64,000 nucleotides of DNA from Tamaricihabitans halophyticus (lineage in GTDB: Bacteria > Actinomycetota > Actinomycetes > Mycobacteriales > Pseudonocardiaceae), in contig NZ_SLXQ01000001.1 in NCBI RefSeq assembly GCF_004340875.1, positions 806,001-870,000 of the forward strand, written 5' to 3'. Under the pieces are notes generated by a model. The model was given only the letters and a program-made list of their open reading frames with translations. It made no database searches and was not told the origin of the DNA. Of this stretch, positions 54,211 to 62,067 are shown piece after piece. How positions within the stretch are numbered: the first letter of the stretch is position 1; each line of letters begins with the position of its first letter. Made by a program: the position numbers and the translations under genes.

Positions 54211-55311
54211 ATGGACGTCACCGCCGACACCACCGCGTTAGCGGCCGCTGCCGCCGAGGTCACCAAGGTCCTGCCGAGTAGGAGTGGTGGCTCGGCGGGT
54301 GCCCGTGTGCTGCTCGAGGCCTCGGGCACGGAGCTGACGCTGACCGGTAGCGAACCGGATCAGTTGCTGCGCACCAGCGGGTCGGCGATGGTGCATACCG
54401 ACGGCAGCGTGCTCGTACCCGCCCGGGTACTGGCGGATACGCTGCGCTCCTTCGATGATCCGCAGGTCCGCCTCGCCGTGGAAGGCAGCCGCCTGGCGGT
54501 ACGTGCCCAGCGTGGCCGCTTCGCGTTGCCCGTGCTGGACCCGGCCACCGAGCCGGAACGGGTCGAATGCCCGCCGGCTGCTGGTTCGGTGCCCGCAGCC
54601 GAGTTCGCCAGCCTGCTGCGCACGGTCGCGGGCGCCGCGGCCAAGGATGATGCCCTGCCAATGTTCACCGGGGTGCGGTTCAACGCCGTCGAGGACCAGC
54701 TCCGGCTGATTGCCTGTGACCGGTTCCGGATGGCCATAGGCACGTTGCCCTGGGCTGGCGAGCCACTGGACAGCGCCGTGCCAGCCGCGCTGCTCAGGGA
54801 TTTCGCCGGCAGTATGGCCAACAAGGGCGCACGGGTCGCGCTGCATGCCGGGCCGAACCGGCTCGGCTTCGGCTGGGGCGGGTCGACACTGGTGACCGCC
54901 GTGCTGGACGCCGGGTTCCTGGATGATGCGCGAATCGTCACGGACACCGTGGATACCTCGGTCGAGGTGTGCGCGGACGAGCTGAGCGGGGCGATCCGGC
55001 GGGTTGGCACCTTCCTCGACCCGCGTGGCGCGCTACAGGTCAGCGTGGACGATGGTGAGCTGCGGGTTTCGGCCGCATCGGAGTACGCGGGCGAGGCAGC
55101 CGAGACGTTGAAGGCCACGGTGCACGGCGGGCGCACCAGCCCGCGGTTTCAGGCGCGCTACCTCGCCGAAGCCGTACGCCCGTTCAGCGGCGGCCGCATC
55201 CGGCTGGATATCCAACCCGGGCTGCGTGCCACGGTTCTCACACCGGCCGCGGAGAGCACCGAAGACACCCCGACGGGCCTGCGCTACCTGGTGATGCCGT
55301 TGCGCCAGTAA
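54211..55311 (+). CDS. DNA polymerase III beta-subunit (sliding clamp) paralogue
   Basis: A 366-residue protein with the three-domain arrangement of DnaN. The N-terminal domain begins DTTALAAAAAEVTKVLPSRS; the middle contains EFASLLRTVAGAAAKDDALP and DRFRMAIGTLPW; the end is TGLRYLVMPLRQ, matching the clamp's YxxMPxRL C-terminus. No dnaA, recF or gyrB genes are near, so this is not the replication locus clamp but a second copy. It could serve in repair or stress polymerase loading. The gene is alone, 43 bp after the MFS gene. Confidence 0.88.
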   Translation: MDVTADTTALAAAAAEVTKVLPSRSGGSAGARVLLEASGTELTLTGSEPDQLLRTSGSAMVHTDGSVLVPARVLADTLRSFDDPQVRLAVEGSRLAVRAQRGRFALPVLDPATEPERVECPPAAGSVPAAEFASLLRTVAGAAAKDDALPMFTGVRFNAVEDQLRLIACDRFRMAIGTLPWAGEPLDSAVPAALLRDFAGSMANKGARVALHAGPNRLGFGWGGSTLVTAVLDAGFLDDARIVTDTVDTSVEVCADELSGAIRRVGTFLDPRGALQVSVDDGELRVSAASEYAGEAAETLKATVHGGRTSPRFQARYLAEAVRPFSGGRIRLDIQPGLRATVLTPAAESTEDTPTGLRYLVMPLRQ

Positions 55312-55336
55312 CCGACAACCTCAGTAACCGACAACC

Positions 55337-56128
55337 TCAGGCTTCGGCGCGCAGGTAGTCCAGCTGTGCCCGGACGGACCATTCGGCAGGGCCCCACAGT
55401 GCCTGGTCGACGTCCGCGTAGACCAGCTCGACGACCTGCCGGGGCGTTGCCGAGGCACCAAGCTGGCGCAGCGCGTCGCGCACCTGGTCCAGCCGCTCTT
55501 CCCGGTGGCGCAGGTAGTACCGCGCGGTCTCGGCGAGATCCGCCATCTCCGGCCCGTGTCCTGGCAGTCCGCGCACCCCAGCCGGTAGATCCACCAGCAC
55601 GCGCATCGAATCCAGGTACGCCCCGAGCTGGCCGTCCGGATGCGCGATCACCGTGGTTCCCCTGCCGAGCACGGTGTCCCCGGTGAGCACGGCTCGCTCG
55701 CCCGCGTGGCTGACGTCCAGACAGATGGAGTCCGCGGTATGGCCCGGGGTGTGCAGCACCCGCAGGTCGAGCCCGGCCGCGCGGACGACATCCTCGTGTT
55801 GCACGGCGGTGGCGTCCTGGCAGAGCGCCGAGTCAAATGCCCGCACCGGAGCGCCCATCTGGTCCGCGAGCCAACCGGCGCCCTCGCTGTGGTCGCCGTG
55901 GTGATGGGTCAGCAGCACCAGCTCGGCAGGGCCACAATCGGCGACCAGCTCGAGGTGCTCGAGATCGTGGTAGCCGGGGTCGACGATCACGCAGTGGGCA
56001 CTGTCCGGGGCACGCAACACCCAGGTATTGGTGCCTTCCAAGGTCATCGAGCTCGGATTGCGTTCCAGTAGCACCGAGGCGAACGGGGTCACCTGACGAA
56101 GCTCGCCGTACCACGGGTGTGCCGTCAT
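55337..56128 (-). CDS. MBL-fold metallo-hydrolase (Rv3677c-like)
   Basis: A 263-residue metallo-beta-lactamase-fold hydrolase. The metal-binding motif is LLTHHHGDHSEG; further ligands lie in VLHTPGHTADS, VLTGDTVLG and RGLPGHGPEM. A C-terminal winged-helix-like region (LRQLGASATPRQVVELVYAD) resembles human LACTB2, a ribonuclease, so an RNA substrate is conceivable. The ATG at 56128 overlaps the upstream NUDIX gene's stop (ATGA). Confidence 0.93.
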   Translation of the reverse strand: MTAHPWYGELRQVTPFASVLLERNPSSMTLEGTNTWVLRAPDSAHCVIVDPGYHDLEHLELVADCGPAELVLLTHHHGDHSEGAGWLADQMGAPVRAFDSALCQDATAVQHEDVVRAAGLDLRVLHTPGHTADSICLDVSHAGERAVLTGDTVLGRGTTVIAHPDGQLGAYLDSMRVLVDLPAGVRGLPGHGPEMADLAETARYYLRHREERLDQVRDALRQLGASATPRQVVELVYADVDQALWGPAEWSVRAQLDYLRAEA

Positions 56129-57006
56129 GACTGCACCTCGTCGTCCGGCCGAGCATCCAGATGCCCAGCAGCCGTCGGGTAGCTCGGATCGCCCGGCAGT
56201 ACGAGTCGGAGCTTGCGGCCTTCGCGGGTCACCTTCGGGATGACCTTCTCCAGCCGGCGCTCGGCGGCAAGCACCTCGGCCACGGTGCCGAACCGGGACA
56301 GCTCGGTGAGCGTGCGCCAGGTGGGCGGCATCAGCCCGCACCGGCCGGCCTTCCAGTCCTCGATAGCGTCGTCCGGCCGGAACCAGCCGGCGGATTCCGC
56401 TTCGGTCGTAGCACCGTCGGCATGCTGGCCATCTGGCAGCGTGGCGACCAGGAATCGAGTGTCGTACCTGCGCGGCTCCGACTCCGGTGTCACCCAGTTC
56501 GCCCACGGGCGGAGCAGGTCGGCCCGAAGCACCAGGCCGGCGTCGGCGAGGAACTCGGCGAGCGAGAGCTCCCTGTTCACCAGCGCGGTACGGGCAGCCG
56601 CGTAGGGGCGCGGATCGCGCACGACCGAATCGGCGTCCGGGCCGGCAAGCAGCACCCCGGACTCCTCGAAGGTTTCCCGCACCGCGGCACAGACCAGCGC
56701 GCTGGCCAGACCGCGTGCACAGTCGAACACCTCGGCCCACCATGCGGGCGGGTTGCCGGTCCACTCGAGCGCACTGTCCGCGTCGCGGTTGTCCACCCCG
56801 CCACCGGGAAAGACGCTCATCCCACCGGCGAAGGCCATGCCGGTGACCCTGCGCAGCATGAATACCTCGGGCCCTGCGGAGGTGTCTCTGAGCAACATCA
56901 CCGTCGCCGCGTCTCGCGGGGTGGCCGGTGGGTCTGGCGGTTCCGCCGGGAATGCCCCCTCGGGTACGTCAAACTGCTCGGGTAGCTCGACCACGGGCCC
57001 GACCAT
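56125..57006 (-). CDS. NUDIX hydrolase, NUDT19-like
   Basis: A 293-residue NUDIX protein. The VMLLRDTSAGPEVFMLRR start of the domain is followed by a split NUDIX box: SVFPGGGVDN, then an insert of about 30 residues, then CAAVRETFEESGVLL, the arrangement found in CoA-hydrolysing NUDT7/NUDT19-type enzymes. A C-terminal AEVLAAERRLEKVIPKVTRE helix follows. I chose the ATG at 57006. It is translationally coupled to the MBL hydrolase gene, and the two are conserved neighbours in actinobacteria. Confidence 0.9.
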   Translation of the reverse strand: MVGPVVELPEQFDVPEGAFPAEPPDPPATPRDAATVMLLRDTSAGPEVFMLRRVTGMAFAGGMSVFPGGGVDNRDADSALEWTGNPPAWWAEVFDCARGLASALVCAAVRETFEESGVLLAGPDADSVVRDPRPYAAARTALVNRELSLAEFLADAGLVLRADLLRPWANWVTPESEPRRYDTRFLVATLPDGQHADGATTEAESAGWFRPDDAIEDWKAGRCGLMPPTWRTLTELSRFGTVAEVLAAERRLEKVIPKVTREGRKLRLVLPGDPSYPTAAGHLDARPDDEVQS

Positions 57007-57318
57007 AACCCGTGGCGACCGGGGGATCGAGCCTCTTGATCGAGTTTTCTGGCCTCGGCCGATGCCCCGATCGTGGGGCAAGCCGCCATCCGGCGGAACT
57101 CAGCGAGTGCCCTGGCTAACTATCGGCTAAAGTCCCCTGAACGGTTACGATCACTGCGCGGTCGGTTGCGGACGGTCGGTGATCGCCGCGCGTCAGCTCG
57201 CCCGGAACGAGCAGACGCCCAAGGAGCAGGGACCCAAGAGCAGGGACATTGCCGACGACGGGCTGGGCATTGACTGGAACGCACCGGTCGAGGAACGCCC
57301 GCACGGATGGAGCGTGAC
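57007..57318. other. Intergenic region with possible short coding segment
   Basis: A 312-bp gap between divergent NUDIX and PPE-like genes. From a GTG at 57179 a plus-strand frame with coding-like codon use reads RDIADDGLGIDWNAPVEER and continues into the PPE-like gene out of frame, losing codon bias near 57305. It may be a small ESX-linked gene or a frameshifted N-terminus; I cannot decide which. Confidence 0.4.
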
Positions 57319-58224
57319 ATGCCGCTGTCCGGTCAGCAGATCTACGAGAACTTCCAGCAGGGCCGCGGCGGCGCCGGCCTCGGCGAGACCGCGGGAATCC
57401 TGCGCGATCTGGCAGGCAACTACACGAGCCGGGCGGACCGGCTCGGCACGCTGACCGGTGCGCTCGATACGGCATGGACGGGTAAGGCCGCGGGCGCGGC
57501 GGGTGGCTCGGCCGCGCCGATCGCCAAGGAGTTCGCGCGGACCGCACCGGATCTGGCGACCATGCAGGACCTGGTGCAACGCCAGGTCAGCTCATTCGAT
57601 AGTGCGAAAAGCTCGGTCTGCCCCGTGCCACCCGCGCCACACAAGCCAGGGCTATGGGATAACCTCTCCGGCTTGGTCGGCGATACTTTCGAGGCCAAGC
57701 AGGCGGCGCATAACAACGCCGCGCAGCACAACGTCGATGTGATGAACAACTACGCGCTGGCCACCGAACACCACGCCAACGGGATGCCCAGCTCGGTCGG
57801 TGCGACGGCAACGGCCGATTCGGGCACCGGGGTGTCCAGCGCGGCGATTGCCGGTAACGCGATGACCGGCGCGCCAGCCGCGGCATTGGGAACGGCCACT
57901 GGAGCCGGCTCGTTCTCCGGAGTACTGCCGATCGGCGGGGAAGCCAGCGGAGCTGGACTCGCCGGTACGGCGCCGATCGGTTCGGTACCCGCGAGCCGGG
58001 CCGGCACCGTCGGTGGTGGTGGCGGTGGAATCGCCGCCGCGGCCAAACCAGGTTCCACCCGCTCGGATGACGATCCGAGCATTCCAGGGCCCGCTGGTGG
58101 CACCGTCGGGGGTGTGCGTTCAGCGGGCGAGGACCAGCTGTGGTCCTCGTTCCTCGTCGACAACGACGCCGATGCGGTGTTCGGCACCGACGAGTCGACC
58201 GCACCGCCAGTAATCGGTGAGTAG
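57319..58224 (+). CDS. PPE/WXG100-like ESX substrate candidate
   Basis: A 301-residue protein. The N-terminal 100 or so residues are helical (SGQQIYENFQQGRGGAGLGE, LGTLTGALDTAWTGKAAGAA); the WTGKAAGAA turn resembles the W-x-G of WXG100/PPE-type proteins. A second helical segment (FEAKQAAHNNAAQHNVDVMN) follows, then a long Gly/Ala/Ser/Thr-rich low-complexity region and an acidic end (FLVDNDADAVFGTDES). It is followed directly by an EspG gene, the usual chaperone of PE/PPE-type ESX substrates. Start ATG 57319 has GGAG 6 bp before it. No ESX core genes are in the window. Confidence 0.8.
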   Translation: MPLSGQQIYENFQQGRGGAGLGETAGILRDLAGNYTSRADRLGTLTGALDTAWTGKAAGAAGGSAAPIAKEFARTAPDLATMQDLVQRQVSSFDSAKSSVCPVPPAPHKPGLWDNLSGLVGDTFEAKQAAHNNAAQHNVDVMNNYALATEHHANGMPSSVGATATADSGTGVSSAAIAGNAMTGAPAAALGTATGAGSFSGVLPIGGEASGAGLAGTAPIGSVPASRAGTVGGGGGGIAAAAKPGSTRSDDDPSIPGPAGGTVGGVRSAGEDQLWSSFLVDNDADAVFGTDESTAPPVIGE

Positions 58225-58247
58225 TCAAACCCCTCGGAGCGCCAGCT

Positions 58248-59006
58248 TTGCTTTCACACCCGGTCACGATCTCAGCGGCGTCGCTTGCCACGCTGCTGCA
58301 CAGGGAGCGGATCGGTGTACCGCACATCACCCTGAGCCCCACCGCGATGTGGCTGGACCACGACGAGCGCCGGGACGCGGACAAGCAGGCCGGCGAGGAG
58401 ATCGACGGGCTCGAGGTCGGTGATCAGCGCGGGCTGGATGTGGAGTTCGCCGCCTCGCTCGCGGTGTTGTGCCGGCCGACCGTGGAGTACTACGGCTGGA
58501 TCAACGAGGGCAAGACCACGCTGGCCGTGCTCGCCGCCTCGATCGGGAACGAGGCGGTGCTCGCCGTCCGGGAAAACGAGACGGTGTTCATCAACCAGCT
58601 CGACCCGGAGCGGCTGCCGGAGGGGCTGGTCGCGCAGATCCCGGAACTGGCGCCGGCCAAGGGCAAGCCAATCAATGTGGCGCAGGAGGAAATGCTCGCC
58701 GAGGCCGAGCAGGCACGTACGCCTTCGCGGGTGATCACCCGGACCGCGAGCCACGCCGTGCGCCAGGTGCAGAGCATCAGTTCGCTGCCGACCGACGGCG
58801 GCGGCGAGCTGTACGTCGCGGTGCGGGACAGCCTGGGCCGGCGCAAGCACACCGAGCAGCCGTTGCGGTACGCGGACACCTCGGAGGGTCGGTGGCTGAA
58901 CATCACGCTGCCGGGCCAGGCCAGAACGATGCTGGTGATCAGCCCTGGCACGCGAAAGGACATCGCGCGGCGGATGCGCGATATGCACGCCGCGTTGACC
59001 GACTGA
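58248..59006 (+). CDS. EspG-family ESX secretion chaperone
   Basis: A 252-residue EspG-like protein, a cytosolic chaperone for ESX (type VII) substrates. It begins TISAASLATLLHRERIGVPH and continues with the family features VEYYGWINEGKTTLAVLAAS, NETVFINQLDPERLPEGLVA and a C-terminal LGRRKHTEQPLRYADTSEG, RWLNITLPGQARTMLVISPG. The start is TTG at 58248, with GGAG upstream. It is 23 bp after the PPE-like gene, so they form a substrate-chaperone pair. Confidence 0.9.
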   Translation: MLSHPVTISAASLATLLHRERIGVPHITLSPTAMWLDHDERRDADKQAGEEIDGLEVGDQRGLDVEFAASLAVLCRPTVEYYGWINEGKTTLAVLAASIGNEAVLAVRENETVFINQLDPERLPEGLVAQIPELAPAKGKPINVAQEEMLAEAEQARTPSRVITRTASHAVRQVQSISSLPTDGGGELYVAVRDSLGRRKHTEQPLRYADTSEGRWLNITLPGQARTMLVISPGTRKDIARRMRDMHAALTD

Positions 59007-59064
59007 ATTGACCTACTCGGCAGGGCCTTGACCGATTGAGTGGGACGCGTGTCAAGGTAGCGGG

Positions 59065-59955
59065 GTGGACGAACAGCTACGGGTCGGTTTGGTTGGCGCG
59101 GGTCCGTGGGCGCGCTCGGTGCATGCGCCCGGCCTTGCCGATCACCCTGGCACCAGACTCACGACAGTGTGGGCGCGCCGCGCCTCGGCCGCGCAGGAGG
59201 TAGCGGGGTCGACCGGCGCCACCGTCGCGGCGGACTGGCCGGCGCTGCTCGACGAGGTTGACGCGGTCGCTTTCGCGGTGCCGCCGGATGTGCAGGCCAA
59301 GCTTGCCGCGCAGGCGGCTGCCGCCGGTAAACATCTGATCCTGGAGAAGCCGCTGGCGCTCGACCTGCCTGCCGCGGAGCGCCTTGCCGGTGCGGTCGCC
59401 GAGGCCGGCGTGGTCGGCATGCTGATGCTGAGCCGCCGGTTCGCCCCGGAAACCGTGGCGTGGCTTGCCGAGTTGCGCCGGCTCGGCGAGTGGTCCGGCG
59501 GCGACGCGAAGTGGCTTGCCGGGTCGTTGCTTGCCGGTGACTACTCGGGTTCGCCGTGGCGGCACGAGGGCGGCGCGCTTGTCGATATCGGGCCGCATGT
59601 GCTTGATCTGCTCGATGCCGCGCTTGGTGAGATCACTGGGGTACCCGCGGCGAGCCGTACCGCCGATGATCTCTGGCATCTGACGCTGGATCACGCGGGC
59701 GGCGCCCGGAGTAGCTGCACGCTGTCCATGCGCCTGCCGCTGCGGCCGAGCGTGCTGGAGTTCGCGGTGTACGGCCGGCATGGCTACCGGGCGCTGAGCG
59801 GGCGGCCGTCGTCGAATCAGGAGTGCTTCACGGCGTTCCTCGACGATTTCGTGGCGATGGTGGCCAGTGGCACCACCGCACACCCCTGCGATATCCGGCG
59901 CGGGCTGCATCTGCAGCGCGTGCTCGAGACCGCCCGTCAGCGCGCTGACGGCTAG
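59065..59955 (+). CDS. Gfo/Idh/MocA-family oxidoreductase
   Basis: A 296-residue NAD(P)-dependent dehydrogenase of the Gfo/Idh/MocA family. The N-terminal Rossmann motif is VGLVGAGPWARSVHAPGL, and the conserved HLILEKPLAL motif contains the catalytic lysine region. The C-terminal half holds GGALVDIGPHVLDLLDAALG. It is somewhat short for the family (usually 330-380 residues). The substrate, probably a sugar or polyol derivative, cannot be named. GTG start, gene on its own; convergent with the ridA-like gene with no gap. Confidence 0.9.
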   Translation: MDEQLRVGLVGAGPWARSVHAPGLADHPGTRLTTVWARRASAAQEVAGSTGATVAADWPALLDEVDAVAFAVPPDVQAKLAAQAAAAGKHLILEKPLALDLPAAERLAGAVAEAGVVGMLMLSRRFAPETVAWLAELRRLGEWSGGDAKWLAGSLLAGDYSGSPWRHEGGALVDIGPHVLDLLDAALGEITGVPAASRTADDLWHLTLDHAGGARSSCTLSMRLPLRPSVLEFAVYGRHGYRALSGRPSSNQECFTAFLDDFVAMVASGTTAHPCDIRRGLHLQRVLETARQRADG

Positions 59956-60411
59956 CTACTCGACCTCGACGATGAGCTCGACCTCGACGGGTGCGCCGAT
60001 GGGGAGTTCGGCGACGCCCACCGCGGATCGGGCGTGCTGGCCCGCGTCCCCGAAGATCTCCTTGAACAGGTCGGATGCCCCGTTGGCTACCGCTGGTTGG
60101 CCGGTGAATCCTTCGGCGGAGGCGACGAACACGACGGCCTTGACGATGCGGACCACCGAGTCGATACCGACCAGCGAGTGCACCGCGGCCAGCGCGTTCA
60201 GCGCGCAGGTCCGGGCGTGCCGTTGGGCTTCTTCCGGGCCGATCTCGGCGCCGACCTTGCCGGTGGCTGCCAGCGCGCCGTCCACGAGGGGCAGCTGACC
60301 CGCCGTGTACACCAGCGAGCCGGTGCGGATCGCCGGTACGTAAGCGGCTACCGGTGGCGCGACTCCGGGCAGTTCGATGCCGAGTTGGTTGAGCTTGTCG
60401 CTCCAGGTCAC
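59956..60411 (-). CDS. RidA-family enamine/imine deaminase (Rv3678c-like)
   Basis: A 151-residue protein of the RidA/YjgF family, which hydrolyses reactive enamines produced by PLP enzymes. It contains VYTAGQLPLVDGALAATGKV, CALNALAAVHSLVGIDSVVR and the C-terminal HARSAVGVAELPIGAPVEVE with the substrate-binding arginine. It is of the longer Rv3678c type rather than the 128-residue RidA type. GTG start; the small DUF4177 gene's stop lies 3 bp upstream, so they are cotranscribed. Confidence 0.92.
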   Translation of the reverse strand: MTWSDKLNQLGIELPGVAPPVAAYVPAIRTGSLVYTAGQLPLVDGALAATGKVGAEIGPEEAQRHARTCALNALAAVHSLVGIDSVVRIVKAVVFVASAEGFTGQPAVANGASDLFKEIFGDAGQHARSAVGVAELPIGAPVEVELIVEVE

Positions 60412-60414
60412 GGA

Positions 60415-60570
60415 TTACTCCTTCGGCCGCTTGAGGTAGGCGACGTGCTGTTCGCCGGTCGGGTTGTTCAGGACGGTCACCAGCTCCCAGCCGTCCTCGC
60501 CCCACTGGTCGAGGATCTGCTTGGTCGCATGGATCAGCAATGGCACCGTTGCGTACTCCCACTTCGTCAT
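60415..60570 (-). CDS. DUF4177 small protein
   Basis: A 51-residue protein: MTKWEYATVPLLIHATKQIL, then DQWGEDGWELVTVLNNPTGE and a KRPKE end. The WEYxxxPL...GxxGWELVxV pattern is typical of DUF4177 and of a conserved actinobacterial small protein that precedes RidA. Function is unknown. I chose the ATG at 60570; longer frames run into a tandem repeat upstream. Confidence 0.85.
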   Translation of the reverse strand: MTKWEYATVPLLIHATKQILDQWGEDGWELVTVLNNPTGEQHVAYLKRPKE

Positions 60571-60579
60571 GGGGCAGGA

Positions 60580-60658
60580 GCGTAGCCGGAAGGCGCGAGC
60601 GACCATCGGATCGGGCGTAGCCGGAAGGCGCGAGCGACCATCGGATCGGGCGTAGCCG
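60580..60658. repeat. 35-bp tandem repeat
   Basis: Two identical 35-bp units (60580-60614 and 60615-60649) beginning GCGTAGCCGGAAGGCGCGAG, followed by a 9-bp start of a third. It lies directly upstream of the DUF4177 gene's start and next to repeat copy G. Confidence 0.85.
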
Positions 60659-60664
60659 CCGACC

Positions 60665-60690
60665 GCGCTAACCTTAAAGAACGCGGTTAC
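60665..60690 (+). repeat. Dispersed gene-end repeat, copy G
   Basis: Contains CTAACCTTAAAGAACGCGGT exactly as in copies A-C. Unlike them it is not at a gene's 3' end but between two divergent start codons. Confidence 0.7.
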
Positions 60691-60740
60691 GGAGCGTTAT
60701 CGGTGGCTCGGCGCGGCTGGCGCCGCTACGGTGATCTTCC

Positions 60741-60992
60741 GTGGAAGGTTGGCGGATCATCGCGACGGTGCTGCTCGGCGTTGGCGGAATCGTGCTCGTG
60801 CTGGTGACCATGGCACAGGTGCGCGAGCGCAGCGGCAGCACGGCGGGTCAGGTCGCGATCTCCGGCGCCGTGGCGTTCACGCTTGTCGTGCTCGCCGGGC
60901 TGCTCACCGCGACGGTGCTGCCCGCCGGCGTCGCCTGGACGCTCGTGGTGGTCATCGGCGGGATAGCCGGGCTACTGGTGCTCACCGGCTGA
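60741..60992 (+). CDS. Small membrane protein, hypothetical
   Basis: An 83-residue protein with three hydrophobic segments: IIATVLLGVGGIVLVLVTMA, VAISGAVAFTLVVLAGLLTA, and AWTLVVVIGGIAGLLVLTG. The only charged stretch is a short loop (QVRERSGST). GTG start. There is no family I can name. It precedes the arsA pair and may be transcribed with them. Confidence 0.7.
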   Translation: MEGWRIIATVLLGVGGIVLVLVTMAQVRERSGSTAGQVAISGAVAFTLVVLAGLLTATVLPAGVAWTLVVVIGGIAGLLVLTG

Positions 60993-61050
60993 GCTCGCCC
61001 GAGTGACCATATGCGACAGTGCCGGCCGCCCATCCAGTTACCCTGGTCGG

Positions 61051-62067
61051 GTGACTATGCCCCTCGCTGGTTCCAGTGTCGGCTGGACTGAGGAGATTGC
61101 CCGCGCCCGGCTGCACGTCGTGTCCGGCAAGGGCGGCACCGGCAAGACGACGGTCGCGGCAGCGATGGCACTCGCGCTCGCCCGTGGCGGGAAGCGGGTG
61201 CTGCTGGCCGAGGTCGAGGGCAGGCAGGGCATCGCGCAGCTGTTCGGCACCGAGCCCCTGCCCTACGCGGAACAGCGCATCGCGGCCGCGCCGGAGGGCG
61301 GCGAGGTCTACGCGCTGCACGTGGATGCCGAGGCCGCCCTGCTCGATTTCCTCGACATGTTCTACAACCTCGGTTTCGCCGGCCGCACGCTGCGCAGGAT
61401 GGGCGCGATCGAGTTCGCCACCACCCTGGCACCCGGCCTGCGGGATGTGTTGTTCACCGGCAAGCTCATGGAATGCGTCCGGCGGGTCGACCAGAACGGC
61501 CGGCGCACCTACGACGCGGTCGTCTTGGACGCGCCGCCGACCGGCCGGGTGGTGCAGTTCCTCGACGTCACCAAGGCCCTTTCCGACCTGGCGAAAACCG
61601 GTCCGATCCGCGGCCACGCGGATAAGGTGGTCAAGCTCGTGCACTCGCAGGACACCGCGGTTCACCTGGTCACCCTGCTGGAAGAACTGCCGGTACGGGA
61701 AACCCTGGATGCCGTCGCCGAGCTGGATGGCGCGGATCTGCGCCCCGGTGCGGTCATCGTGAATCGGGTACGTCCGCCGCGGCTGCCGGCCGACGTGGTC
61801 GCCCACACGACGACCGGCGAGCTGGACAGCGAGCGAATCCGCGTCGAGTTGGGCGAGGCTGGCCTCGAACTTTCCGCGGAAACCGTGACCGGGTTGCTCG
61901 CGGAAACCGTGGAACACGCCAACCGGATCACCGCCGAGCACACCGCGCGGGAACAGCTCGCGGAAGCTGACCTGCCGGCGATCGAACTCGCCGAACTCGC
62001 CGAGGGCGTGGACGTTGAGGCGCTTTACGAGCTGGCCGATCTGTTGACCGCGCAGGGGGTACGGTGA
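61051..62067 (+). CDS. ArsA/GET3-family ATPase, first copy (Rv3679-like)
   Basis: A 338-residue P-loop ATPase of the anion-pump/Get3 family. The deviant Walker [10 protein letters not shown] (26-34) contains the signature lysine of the SIMIBI class; switch regions include [17 protein letters not shown]. In mycobacteria the Rv3679-Rv3680 pair forms a complex implicated in tolerance of toxic metabolites such as glycerol and cell-wall stress. I chose the GTG at 61051; an ATG at 61057 is also possible. It overlaps the second copy by 4 bp. Confidence 0.92.
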   Translation: MTMPLAGSSVGWTEEIARARLHVVSGKGGTGKTTVAAAMALALARGGKRVLLAEVEGRQGIAQLFGTEPLPYAEQRIAAAPEGGEVYALHVDAEAALLDFLDMFYNLGFAGRTLRRMGAIEFATTLAPGLRDVLFTGKLMECVRRVDQNGRRTYDAVVLDAPPTGRVVQFLDVTKALSDLAKTGPIRGHADKVVKLVHSQDTAVHLVTLLEELPVRETLDAVAELDGADLRPGAVIVNRVRPPRLPADVVAHTTTGELDSERIRVELGEAGLELSAETVTGLLAETVEHANRITAEHTAREQLAEADLPAIELAELAEGVDVEALYELADLLTAQGVR

